Shown: positions 17,542 through 27,568 of the stretch, piece after piece
Layout of the letters: each line of letters starts with the position of its first letter
Numbering within the stretch: the first letter of the stretch is position 1
NCBI RefSeq assembly: GCF_001612845.1
Contig: NZ_BDBF01000001.1
Span: 124,001 to 188,000 of the forward strand
Direction of reading: 5' to 3'
Length of the DNA stretch: 64,000 bases
DNA from: Nocardia elegans NBRC 108235
GTDB taxonomy: Bacteria > Actinomycetota > Actinomycetes > Mycobacteriales > Mycobacteriaceae
Notes under the pieces: model-generated
Told to the model about the DNA's origin: nothing
What the model saw: only the letters and a program-made list of their open reading frames with translations
The model's database searches: none
Program-made: the position numbers and the translations under genes

Positions 17542-17765
17542 AGCAACCTCCACAACAGATCGACCAGCCCCGTTCCGGGGCGGTAGTGACTGGAGCCGAG
17601 ATCGGGTTCGAGATACCCGCCGGGCACCACGATATCCCCAGCTGACTGCCCCTGCGCGCAACTCACCGACGTGCCACCGACCGCATCGGCCACGGCGATG
17701 CCGGCGGCGAGTACGACCGCCTGGACAATCCGCCGGGAAGGTCTCCGCCTCACGCCGAAAATCAC
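17538..17765 (-). CDS. Small secreted protein coupled to the lipase
   Basis: This 75-residue product starts at a GTG with GGGG six bases before it. It has a basic N terminus (GVRRRPSRR) and a hydrophobic segment (IVQAVVLAAGIAVADAVGG), then a mature part with one Cys and PGGYLEPDLGSSHYRPGTG. Its TGA overlaps the lipase GTG by four bases. The hydrophobic segment and coupling suggest a real export or folding partner of the lipase. It has no recognised family. Confidence 0.5.
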   Translation of the reverse strand: MIFGVRRRPSRRIVQAVVLAAGIAVADAVGGTSVSCAQGQSAGDIVVPGGYLEPDLGSSHYRPGTGLVDLLWRLL

Positions 17766-17931
17766 TGTGCCCCTTTGTGAACGACCGCCCCGACCCACGC
17801 ACACCATACGGTCGGCCGCGACCGCGCAGCGCGCCTCCGGACACGGTCGTTGAGAACTCACGAAACCGGGCCGCCGATACCGGTGCCCGGCACAACGATT
17901 CGACGAGCGAAAAGGTCGCGTTTCATCAAAT

Positions 17932-17964
17932 GTGCATGATGCACCTCATATGTATGATGCAAAC
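17932..17964 (+). promoter_or_regulatory. Promoter and tandem operator of the MFS gene
   Basis: A 13-bp palindrome GTGCAT-G-ATGCAC (17932-17944) is followed 18 bases later by the related GTATGATGCA. The second copy contains a TATGAT -10 hexamer (17953-17958) about 35 bases before the GTG start. A repressor bound here would block the promoter. Confidence 0.5.
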
Positions 17965-17993
17965 TTCGGCTCGTGACATTCGAGGAGTAGGGC

Positions 17994-20339
17994 GTGGAGA
18001 AAGCACAAACCGCCGGGCGTTCCGGCGCGATACTGGCGGTGCTGGCATTCGCCGGCATCGTCGTCTCGCTGACGCAGACGGTGGTCGTGCCGTTACTCGG
18101 CCAGCTGCCGCAGATCCTGCACACCAGCCCGGCCAATGCGACCTGGGCGGTCACCGTCAGCCTGCTGGCCTCCGCGGTCACCACACCGGTGTCGGGACGG
18201 CTGGGCGACCTCTACGGCAAACGCCTGGTGCTGCTGGGCTCGACCGTGCCGCTGCTGATCGGGTCGGTGATCTGCGCGGTGTCCTCGTCGCTGTGGCCGA
18301 TGATCGTCGGGCGCGGCCTGCAGGGTATGAGCGCCGGCATCGTGCCCGTCGGCATCGCCGCGCTGCGCGATCTGCTGCCGCGCGAGCGCCTCGGATCGGG
18401 TATCGCGCTCATCAGCTCCTCGCTCGGTATCGGCGGCGCATTGGGTCTGCCGATGGCGGCCGCGGTCATCCAGTACTCCGACTGGCGAGTGCTGTTCTGG
18501 ACGATGGCCACGCTCGCGGCGGTGATCGGCGTCCTGATCTTCACCCTGATCCCCGCCACCCCACCGAGTTCCGCCACGACCGAACGGTTCGACGTGCTCG
18601 GCGCCCTCGGCCTCGGCATTGGCCTGGTGTGTTTGCTGCTCGCGGTGTCCAAGGGGTCGAGCTGGGGCTGGGGCAGCGGCCTGACCATCGGCTTGTTCGT
18701 CGCCGCCGTCGTCGTCCTGCTGCTGTGGGGCTGGTGGGAGCTGGCCGCGCGCAACCCGCTCGTCGACCTCCGGGTCACCGCGCGACCGCAGGTGCTGCTG
18801 ACCAATGCCTCCTCGATGGTCGTCGGCATGGCGATGTACGCCCAGTCGCTGGTGGTGCCGCAGCTGCTGCAGCTGCCCAAGGCCACCGGATACGGCCTCG
18901 GGCAATCGATGATGGCCATGGGCCTGTGGATGGCACCGGCCGGACTCATGATGATGCTGGTCTCCCCCATCGGCGCCAAACTCTCCGCCCGCAGCGGGCC
19001 CAAAATCACCCTGATCGTCGGCTGCGTCATCATCGCCGCCGGATACGGGTCCTCGATGGCGTTGATGGGCAGCACCTGGGGCCTGCTGATCGTGACGCTG
19101 ATCATCAACACCGGCGTGGGATTCGCCTACGGCGCCATGCCGGCCCTGGTGATGGCCGCGGTGCCGCAGTCGGAAACGGCCGCCGCCAACAGCTTCAACA
19201 CGCTGGTGCGCGCGATCGGCACCTCGGTCGCGGCGGCCGTGGTCGGCGCGGTCCTGGCGCAGATGACGATCTCGCTCGGCGGGCATGCCGTGGCCGGCGA
19301 AAACGGATTCCGGGTCTCACTGCTGATCGGATGCGGTGTGGCCGTGGCCGGCGCACTGGTGGCGACGTTCATTCCGGGGCACCGGACGGCCGCGATCGCC
19401 GCCACCGCCGCTGTGGATATGGATGCCGAGCACAGCTCGCACCCGGCCGCGCACGACGAGCCCGCGTCCGCGCTCGGCGCGAAGGCGGTGCAGCGCAACG
19501 ACATCGGGCAGACCCTGCGCGAACCCGCGGTGTCCGGACCGGTCGCCTACGGTCGCGTCCACGACTCCCGCGGTGTGGCGCTGCCGAATGCGGTCCTGAC
19601 CCTGATCTCCATGTCCGGCCGCCAGATCGGCCGGTCGCTGACGGATGCCGCGGGCTACTTCGAACTCACCGCCCCCGAACCCGGCTCCTATGTATTGATC
19701 GCCTCGATCGACGGCCGCCGCCCGGACGCCTCCACCGTGCAGCTCGCGCACCATCCGGTGCCGTGCGATGTGGTGCTCACCGCGATGGCCGGACTGACCG
19801 GCACCGTCTCGCGCGATGACGACGGCACCGCCATTCCGGGCGCCCGGGTGTCGGCCCTCGACGCGCGCGGTGAGGTACTCGCCTCCGCGGCCACCGCCGA
19901 CGACGGCGCGTTCGGCCTCGCGGAACTGCCCGAAGGCGATTTCACGATCGCGGTGAGCGCCAACGGCTTTCACCCGGCCGCCCTCCCGGTGCGAGCCGGT
20001 GGCAGCGAGCCGCGGCTCGACGTGACGCTGCGCCCCTGCGCCCGCCTGCACGGCGTGGTGCGCGGACGCGACGGCCGCCCCCTGCCCGACGCCCTGGTCA
20101 CCCTCACCGACTGGGACGGCACCGTGGTCGACACCATGGTCACCGGCCCCGACGGCGCCTACACCTTCGCCGACCTGCACGAAGGCACCTACACGGTGGT
20201 GGCGAGCGGTTACGCACCCGTGCACACTCCGGTGGTGGTCGGCGCCGACGCCGAGGAGCTGAACGTGGAACTAGGGCACGGTAATTCGAGCGAACACGGA
20301 TCCGCCGACCAGCTGGCAAGCCGGTATTCGGGCAACTAG
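17994..20339 (+). CDS. MFS drug transporter fused to three carboxypeptidase-regulatory-like repeats
   Basis: Of 781 residues, about 1-460 form a DHA2-type major facilitator permease with roughly 14 hydrophobic segments and a motif A-like loop GRLGDLYGKR after helix 2. Residues about 515-765 are three tandem beta-sandwich repeats of roughly 82 residues, each with the CarboxypepD_reg-like pattern (GRVHDSRGVALPNA, GTVSRDDDGTAIPGA, GVVRGRDGRPLPDA). An 8-Tyr/Gly-rich end (EGTYTVVASGY) closes the third. The permease probably exports a drug or metabolite by proton antiport; the repeats are an unusual soluble add-on. GAGGAG precedes the GTG start. Confidence 0.87.
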   Translation: MEKAQTAGRSGAILAVLAFAGIVVSLTQTVVVPLLGQLPQILHTSPANATWAVTVSLLASAVTTPVSGRLGDLYGKRLVLLGSTVPLLIGSVICAVSSSLWPMIVGRGLQGMSAGIVPVGIAALRDLLPRERLGSGIALISSSLGIGGALGLPMAAAVIQYSDWRVLFWTMATLAAVIGVLIFTLIPATPPSSATTERFDVLGALGLGIGLVCLLLAVSKGSSWGWGSGLTIGLFVAAVVVLLLWGWWELAARNPLVDLRVTARPQVLLTNASSMVVGMAMYAQSLVVPQLLQLPKATGYGLGQSMMAMGLWMAPAGLMMMLVSPIGAKLSARSGPKITLIVGCVIIAAGYGSSMALMGSTWGLLIVTLIINTGVGFAYGAMPALVMAAVPQSETAAANSFNTLVRAIGTSVAAAVVGAVLAQMTISLGGHAVAGENGFRVSLLIGCGVAVAGALVATFIPGHRTAAIAATAAVDMDAEHSSHPAAHDEPASALGAKAVQRNDIGQTLREPAVSGPVAYGRVHDSRGVALPNAVLTLISMSGRQIGRSLTDAAGYFELTAPEPGSYVLIASIDGRRPDASTVQLAHHPVPCDVVLTAMAGLTGTVSRDDDGTAIPGARVSALDARGEVLASAATADDGAFGLAELPEGDFTIAVSANGFHPAALPVRAGGSEPRLDVTLRPCARLHGVVRGRDGRPLPDALVTLTDWDGTVVDTMVTGPDGAYTFADLHEGTYTVVASGYAPVHTPVVVGADAEELNVELGHGNSSEHGSADQLASRYSGN

Positions 20340-20378
20340 GTTCCGTCTCCCGATCTGTCGAACGGCCTCGGGCGCGCG

Positions 20379-21239
20379 TCAGCGAAGAGTCGCGGTTCCA
20401 CCGGGCACCGACCAACTGGCCAGCATGCGCAGCGCCTGCTGCGACGGGCTGCCCGGCTCGGTCGTGTACAGGTACAGCGTCTGGTCGGAATCGCCAGGAA
20501 GAGTGAGGGTTTCGTACTCCACCGTGAGCTCGCCCGCCACCGGGTGACGCAGCCGCTTGGACCCGTGCGTCCGCTGCAGCACCCGGTGCTCGGCCCACCA
20601 CTGCCGAAATTCACCGGCGGCGGCGCTCAGCTCCTCGACCAGGGCGAGCCCGGCGCGATCCTCGGGGTTGTTGCCGACATCGAGGCGCAGGCTCTCGACC
20701 GCCGCACGGGCCTGCGTTTCCCAGTCGAGGAACAGCTCGCGCGGCTCGCTGCCCAGAAACATCCAGCGCACGTAGTTGCGCTCCCTGGCGGGCAGGGCGG
20801 CGAAGTCGGTGAACAGGGCGTGCGCCATCCAGTTGCTCGCCAGCACGTCGGCGCGGCGGCCGAGGACGAGAGCGGGCACCGCGTCGAGGGAGTCGAGCAG
20901 CTGGTACAGGCCGGGGCGAACGCGCTGCACCGGCACGCTGCGCCGGGCGATACCGCTCGGACGGCCGATCAGCTGCCCGAGGTATTCGCGCCCCGCGGCG
21001 TCCAGGTCGAGCGCGCGGGCGATGGCGTCCACCACGCCGACCGACGGTGTGATTCGACGGCCCTGTTCGAGCCGGGTGTAGTAGTCGGCGGACACGCCCG
21101 CGAGCCGCGCGACCTCCTCGCGGCGCAGGCCGGGAACCCGGCGCACGCGGTTGTCGGCGGGGAGCCCGGCGCGGGCGGGATCGATCTGGGCGCGGGCGCG
21201 GCGCAGGAAGTCGGCCAGCTCCCGATTGGGCTCGCTCAT
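20379..21239 (-). CDS. XRE-type regulator with MmyB-like ligand-binding domain
   Basis: The 286-residue protein has an N-terminal helix-turn-helix (RRVPGLRREEVARLAGVSAD, YYTRLEQGR, residues 30-75). A PAS-like MmyB domain follows (about 105-275, with NWMAHALFTDF and the conserved RLRHPVAGELTVEYETL). Such regulators are usually encoded divergently from the redox enzyme they control, here the SDR at 21410. The ligand is unknown. Confidence 0.87.
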   Translation of the reverse strand: MSEPNRELADFLRRARAQIDPARAGLPADNRVRRVPGLRREEVARLAGVSADYYTRLEQGRRITPSVGVVDAIARALDLDAAGREYLGQLIGRPSGIARRSVPVQRVRPGLYQLLDSLDAVPALVLGRRADVLASNWMAHALFTDFAALPARERNYVRWMFLGSEPRELFLDWETQARAAVESLRLDVGNNPEDRAGLALVEELSAAAGEFRQWWAEHRVLQRTHGSKRLRHPVAGELTVEYETLTLPGDSDQTLYLYTTEPGSPSQQALRMLASWSVPGGTATLR

Positions 21240-21409
21240 ACGTCCAGTGTCGCCGGAACCCGCCCGCCCTGCCTGGGTCGCCGCGTCCTACGTTCCGCAG
21301 TCCCAGGCCGGAGCGGGCCGGTTATACCGCCTCGACCAGCGGATACGGCGACCAGACTGGGATCACCGGACCTCGGAGGGAGGTCCGCGAAACCCGAAGG
21401 AACGCAACG

Positions 21410-22249
21410 ATGACCGCACCCGCAACCTGGTTCGTGACCGGCGCCTCCCGCGGCCTGGGCCTGGAACTGGTGAAGCAATTGCTCGCCCGCGGCGAGAACG
21501 TCGCCGCCACCAGCCGCTCGGCCGACCGGCTGCTCGCCGCACTCGACGGCATCGACATCGCCCGACTGCTCCCGCTCACCGTCGACCTCGCCGACGAGAG
21601 CCAGGTCAGCGCCGCCGTGCGGCACGCGCTGGACCGCTTCGGCAGTGTCGAGGTCGTGGTGAACAACGCCGGCTACGGCTACCTCTCCGCAGTCGAGGAG
21701 GTGTCCGACGCCGACGCCCGCCGCATGTTCGACATCCAGGTCTTCGGCGTCTGGAACGTGCTGCGGGCACTGCTGCCGCACCTGCGCACCCGCGGTCGTG
21801 GACACATCGTGAACATCTCCTCGGTGCTGGGCATCACCACGGTGCCGGGCTGGGGCCTCTACTCGGCCGGCAAATTCGCGCTGGAGGGGCTGACCGAAGC
21901 ACTGGCGGGCGAGGTCGCCGAGCACGGCGTCCGGGTCACTCTGGTGGAGCCGGGCTACTTCCGTACCGACTTCCTCACCACCGATTCGCTGGCCCTGCCC
22001 GCTGCCACCACCGACGGCTACGAGTCCATCCGGCGGATGACCGGCGATCACCTCGCGATGCAGGGCACCCAGCTCGGTGATCCGGTGCGCGGCGCAGCCG
22101 CGATCCTCGCGCTCGTCGACCGCGGCGACGGACCGCTGCGGCAACTGCTCGGCTCCGATGCCCGCACCTACGCGACATCGAAGGTGGAGGCGCTGCGCGC
22201 GGACATCGAAGCAGGCGCGGAGCTGGCGCTCAGCACCGATACCCGATAG
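21410..22249 (+). CDS. Short-chain dehydrogenase/reductase
   Basis: This 279-residue classical SDR has the cofactor motif TGASRGLG, NNAG, a catalytic Ser in NISSV and Y-x-x-x-K as YSAGK. It is an NAD(P)-dependent oxidoreductase of unknown substrate. The divergent XRE/MmyB-type gene is the probable regulator; the 170-base gap shows no strong palindrome. Confidence 0.88.
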   Translation: MTAPATWFVTGASRGLGLELVKQLLARGENVAATSRSADRLLAALDGIDIARLLPLTVDLADESQVSAAVRHALDRFGSVEVVVNNAGYGYLSAVEEVSDADARRMFDIQVFGVWNVLRALLPHLRTRGRGHIVNISSVLGITTVPGWGLYSAGKFALEGLTEALAGEVAEHGVRVTLVEPGYFRTDFLTTDSLALPAATTDGYESIRRMTGDHLAMQGTQLGDPVRGAAAILALVDRGDGPLRQLLGSDARTYATSKVEALRADIEAGAELALSTDTR

Positions 22250-22257
22250 TCGGATCC

Positions 22258-23484
22258 CTAGCTGCGCAGCGCGGTGTGCAGCCGGGCCGCGGCAACGGCT
22301 CGGCGGCCGTCGCCGATGGGTAGCAATTCCAGTGCGCGCTCATGGATTTCGATATCGGCCGGCATGCATTCGCCCAACGCCAGCGCATGGCCGGCATCGC
22401 CACCGGCCAGGACCGCCGTGCGGACCGCCACGTCGAGATGTTCCCGCCATTCCACGATGCCGGGTGTCTCCGAACCCGGAAGCAGCGGACCGCGATACAG
22501 CCGCAGCGCCGCATCGGTATCTCCGGCGTCCAGTGCGGTGAGCAGATCGGCCGCGTCGCAGCGGATCGGCGCGGTCAGCCGGTAGACGCGGTTGGCGATG
22601 ACCGCGTCGGTGGCGCGGCGCAGATGTGAGACGTCGGCCTTGAGGGTGCTCGACACCACCGGGCGGTCACCGTAGATCGCGTAGTGCAGGCGTTCCGGGG
22701 TGAAGCCGCCGGGTTCGAGGGCGAGCAGGGTGAGGATCTCGATCTGCCTGGGGCGCAGGCGAATCGGAGTGCCGTCCCGGGTGGCGCGCGCGGCGCCGAG
22801 ACAGCTCAGCCGCAGGCCGGTCGCGGGTAGGGCGAGGGTGCGCAGACGATTCTCGATCGCGGTCACCAGCGATTGCACGGTCGCCATCGCCAGCGGATGG
22901 GTGCGATCCCAGGTCGAGGACAGATCCAGGGAACCGAGCCGGCGGCCGTCGGCGCCGTGCACGGGTGCGCAGTAGCAGACCCAGCCGTGCAGCGCGGCCA
23001 CCAGATGCTCGGCGGAGAACACGCGGTGGGGCCGCCCGGTGCGTAGAGCCAGCGACAGCGCGTTGGTGCCCATATGCGTCTCGTCCCAGCGACCGCCGGG
23101 TGCGAAGTTCACGCGCTCGGCGCGCCGGCGCATCACCGGTCCGCCGCACGACCACAGAATCGTTCCGGCGTCGTCGGTGACGGCGGCGACGAAGCCCGCG
23201 TCCTCGGCGATGTCGCGCAGTTGCTCGGCCGCTTCGGTGACCGGCCGATACAGCGGCGAGTCGAGCCAGCGCGCCGCGATATCGGTGTCACTGCCGGGTG
23301 CGCTGTCGCGACCCGGGTCGACCGATCCCAGCGAGCGCCGCCACGATCGACTCACCTCGGCACGTACGGTGCTGTCACACATCGTCTTCGACGCCGACGC
23401 CGCGTCCGCTTCGCCGCGAACCCAGCGCGCCCACTCGGATTCGAGCGCGGCTCGTCGCCGAACCAGGGTGCTGCTGTCGTTCAT
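22258..23484 (-). CDS. GAF-domain transcriptional regulator with winged-helix and BTAD-like tail
   Basis: The 408-residue protein has a GAF-like sensor at about 90-220 (AAVTDDAGTILWSCGG, GTNALSLALRTGRPHRVFSAEH). A winged-helix region follows at about 225-310 (RLRPRQIEILTLLALEPGG, TLKADVSHLRRATD), then a helical BTAD-like tail. The sensor resembles AcoR-type activators but there is no AAA+ sigma-54 domain. It is divergent from the acetyl-CoA synthetase (80-base gap), its likely target. A paralogue is encoded at 27569. Confidence 0.8.
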   Translation of the reverse strand: MNDSSTLVRRRAALESEWARWVRGEADAASASKTMCDSTVRAEVSRSWRRSLGSVDPGRDSAPGSDTDIAARWLDSPLYRPVTEAAEQLRDIAEDAGFVAAVTDDAGTILWSCGGPVMRRRAERVNFAPGGRWDETHMGTNALSLALRTGRPHRVFSAEHLVAALHGWVCYCAPVHGADGRRLGSLDLSSTWDRTHPLAMATVQSLVTAIENRLRTLALPATGLRLSCLGAARATRDGTPIRLRPRQIEILTLLALEPGGFTPERLHYAIYGDRPVVSSTLKADVSHLRRATDAVIANRVYRLTAPIRCDAADLLTALDAGDTDAALRLYRGPLLPGSETPGIVEWREHLDVAVRTAVLAGGDAGHALALGECMPADIEIHERALELLPIGDGRRAVAAARLHTALRS

Positions 23485-23564
23485 CGTCTTCTTCTCCGCC
23501 TTTCCGCCACCGCCCGTGCGGTCGCGTCAACCTGTTGCCAACCCCGTCGCACCACACTGCCGCC

Positions 23565-25493
<1,929 letters not shown>

Positions 25494-25506
25494 CGTGCGC
25501 GCCGAC

Positions 25507-25543
25507 GCGACCCCGCCGCACAGATCCGGCGCGGCGGGGTCGC
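25507..25543 (+). terminator. Hairpin downstream of acsA
   Basis: GCGACCCCGCCG (25507-25518) and CGGCGGGGTCGC (25532-25543) form a perfect 12-bp stem with a 13-base loop, 13 bases after the acsA stop. No U tract follows, as is common in high-GC actinobacteria. Confidence 0.65.
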
Positions 25544-25608
25544 TCGTCGCGGGGACACCGGACATCATCGGCCGTCACCTCACGAAAATTCCGTACTTCA
25601 TCGACGTC

Positions 25609-25647
25609 GGCGGGCAGGGTCGTCCGTGTCGAACGACCCTGCCCGCC
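25609..25647 (-). terminator. Hairpin downstream of the flavin monooxygenase
   Basis: GGCGGGCAGGGTCGT and ACGACCCTGCCCGCC form a perfect 15-bp stem with a 9-base loop. It ends six bases from the stop of the convergent monooxygenase gene. Together with the acsA hairpin it insulates the two convergent units. Confidence 0.7.
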
Positions 25648-25653
25648 ATGCAC

Positions 25654-27480
25654 TCAGCTCAGGTGGTGCACTTCCTGCAGCCCGTACACGGGTGTGGGAA
25701 TCTGTTCGTACCGCGCCTTCAGCTGCAGTGCGAGATACAGCGAATAGTGGCGCGACTGATGCAGATTGCCGCCGTGGAACCAGAGGCCTTCCTGCTGGGT
25801 GGGCTTCCACATATTGCGCAGCTCCCCTTCGAACGGCCCCGGATCCTTGGTGGTACCCGAGCCGTAACCCCAGCATTTGCCGACCTTGTCGGCCACCTCC
25901 TGGCCGATCAGATCCGCCGCCCAGCCGTTCATCGAGCCGTACCCGGTGGCGTAGACCACCAGATCCGCCGGCAGTTCGGTACCGTCGTCGAGCACCACCG
26001 CATCCTCGGTCAGCTCGCGAATCTGCCCGTGCGCCAAGGCGACATCACCGTTCGCGATCAGCTCGCTCGCGCCGACGTCGATGTAGTAGCCGGAGCCGCG
26101 GCGCAGATATTTCAGGAACAGTCCGGAACCGTCGTCACCCCAGTCGAGTTCGAATCCGGCGGCGGTCAGCCGGTCGTAGAAGTCGGCGTCGCGTTCCCGG
26201 ATGGCGTCGTAGATCGGAATTTGGAACTGGTGCATGATCCGGTACGGCAGCGAGGCGAAGATCAGATCGGCCTTGTCGGTGGTGATGCCGTTCGCCAGTG
26301 CCCGCTCCGAATACAGATCGCCGAGTCCGAGTTCCATCAGCGAATCCGAGCGCACGATATGGGTCGAGGAGCGCTGCACCATCGTCACCTGTGCACCGAC
26401 CTCCCACAGCGCCGCGCAGATGTCGTGCGCGGAATTGTTGGAGCCGATCACCACGACCCGCTTCCCCGCGTAGGCGTCCGGCCCCGGATGCCGGCTCGAA
26501 TGCTGCTGTTCGCCCTTGAACCGCTGCATACCAGGGAAATTCGGAATGTTCGGCTTACCCGACATCCCGGTGGCGAGGACCAGATGCCGCGGGCGCAGCA
26601 CGACCTGCTCCCCGTCGCGTTCGACCCGAACCGTCCATTCGCCGGTGTTTTCGTCGTAGGCGGCCGAGGTGCAGGTGGTCTTCGACCAGTACGGCACCTC
26701 CATCACCCGCGTGTACATCTCCAGCCAGTCGCCGATCTTGTCCTTCGGCGTGAACACCGGCCAGTTGTCCGGAAACGGCAGATACGGCAGGTGGTCGTAC
26801 CAGACCGGGTCGTGCAGGCACAGCGACTTGTAGCGCTTGCGCCACTGATCGCCAGGCCGATCGTGTTTGTCGACCACCAGCGCCGGCACGCCGAGCTGCC
26901 GCAGCCGGGCGCCGAGGGCGATACCGCCCTGTCCGCCGCCGATCACCAGCACGTAGGGCTGGGTGGTATAGCCGAGTTCGCGTTCCTGTCGCTCCCGCTG
27001 CTCGGACCAGGTGACGCGCTCGCGGGTGGCCCCGTGCTCGGCCCCCTTGGGCCGGCGCGGACCCTTGTTCTCCTCCAGCCCCTTCAGTTCGCGCAAGCTG
27101 GTGAGCAGCGTCCACGCGCCCTCGTCGGTGAGGCGCAGATGGCCGACCGCACGCCCGACCGCGGTCTCGAATCCGATCCAGGCGGTGATCACGCCGTCGT
27201 CCTCGGTCGCCGGTTCGGTGGTGTGGAACCCGCGCGGATCGGTGTCGCCGAGCCGCGCGCGCAACATGTCGGCGACCCCCTCGCGGCCCTCGACGGTCTT
27301 GATATTCCAGGTGAACGCGACCAGGTCCCGCCAGAAGCTGTCGAGTGCGAACATGCCGGCCGCCGCCTCGATGTCGCGCGCCGCCAGCGCGGATTCGAAG
27401 TCGCGCAGCCAGGTCTCGACCCGCTGCTGCGGACCCGCACCGTCGGAACGCTCCGCCACCGGTTCCAATGTCGAGGTCAT
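25654..27480 (-). CDS. Flavin-containing monooxygenase with N-terminal SnoaL-like domain
   Basis: The 608-residue protein is a fusion. Residues about 15-135 form an NTF2/SnoaL-like domain (ARDIEAAAGMFALDSFWRDL). Residues about 170-600 form a flavoprotein monooxygenase with an FAD motif VLVIGGGQGGIALGARLRQLG and an NADP motif VVVIGSNNSAHDICAALWE. It probably oxygenates a ketone or a soft nucleophile. It is divergent from a GAF regulator across 88 bases that contain inverted and direct repeats. Confidence 0.86.
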   Translation of the reverse strand: MTSTLEPVAERSDGAGPQQRVETWLRDFESALAARDIEAAAGMFALDSFWRDLVAFTWNIKTVEGREGVADMLRARLGDTDPRGFHTTEPATEDDGVITAWIGFETAVGRAVGHLRLTDEGAWTLLTSLRELKGLEENKGPRRPKGAEHGATRERVTWSEQRERQERELGYTTQPYVLVIGGGQGGIALGARLRQLGVPALVVDKHDRPGDQWRKRYKSLCLHDPVWYDHLPYLPFPDNWPVFTPKDKIGDWLEMYTRVMEVPYWSKTTCTSAAYDENTGEWTVRVERDGEQVVLRPRHLVLATGMSGKPNIPNFPGMQRFKGEQQHSSRHPGPDAYAGKRVVVIGSNNSAHDICAALWEVGAQVTMVQRSSTHIVRSDSLMELGLGDLYSERALANGITTDKADLIFASLPYRIMHQFQIPIYDAIRERDADFYDRLTAAGFELDWGDDGSGLFLKYLRRGSGYYIDVGASELIANGDVALAHGQIRELTEDAVVLDDGTELPADLVVYATGYGSMNGWAADLIGQEVADKVGKCWGYGSGTTKDPGPFEGELRNMWKPTQQEGLWFHGGNLHQSRHYSLYLALQLKARYEQIPTPVYGLQEVHHLS

Positions 27481-27505
27481 CGGATACTCCTTCCCAAGAT
27501 CTGTG

Positions 27506-27558
27506 ACCTACAGCACACGCGAGTCGAACCGGTGTCACAATCGTTGCAAGGCGTTGCA
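27506..27558. promoter_or_regulatory. Repeat-rich divergent promoter of the FMO and GAF regulator
   Basis: TGTGAC (from about 27500) and GTCACA (about 27537) form an inverted pair. GTTGCA occurs twice, 10 bases apart (27543-27548 and 27553-27558), just before the regulator ATG. These may be sites for the regulator; the pattern is short. Confidence 0.3.
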
Positions 27559-27568
27559 CTCTTCAGGA

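Noticed and set aside
17932..17964. A fourth member of the CGATGCAT light operators
   Set aside because: The ATGATGCA units are 18 bp apart, not 11, and lack the TTGCTGTAG promoter core.
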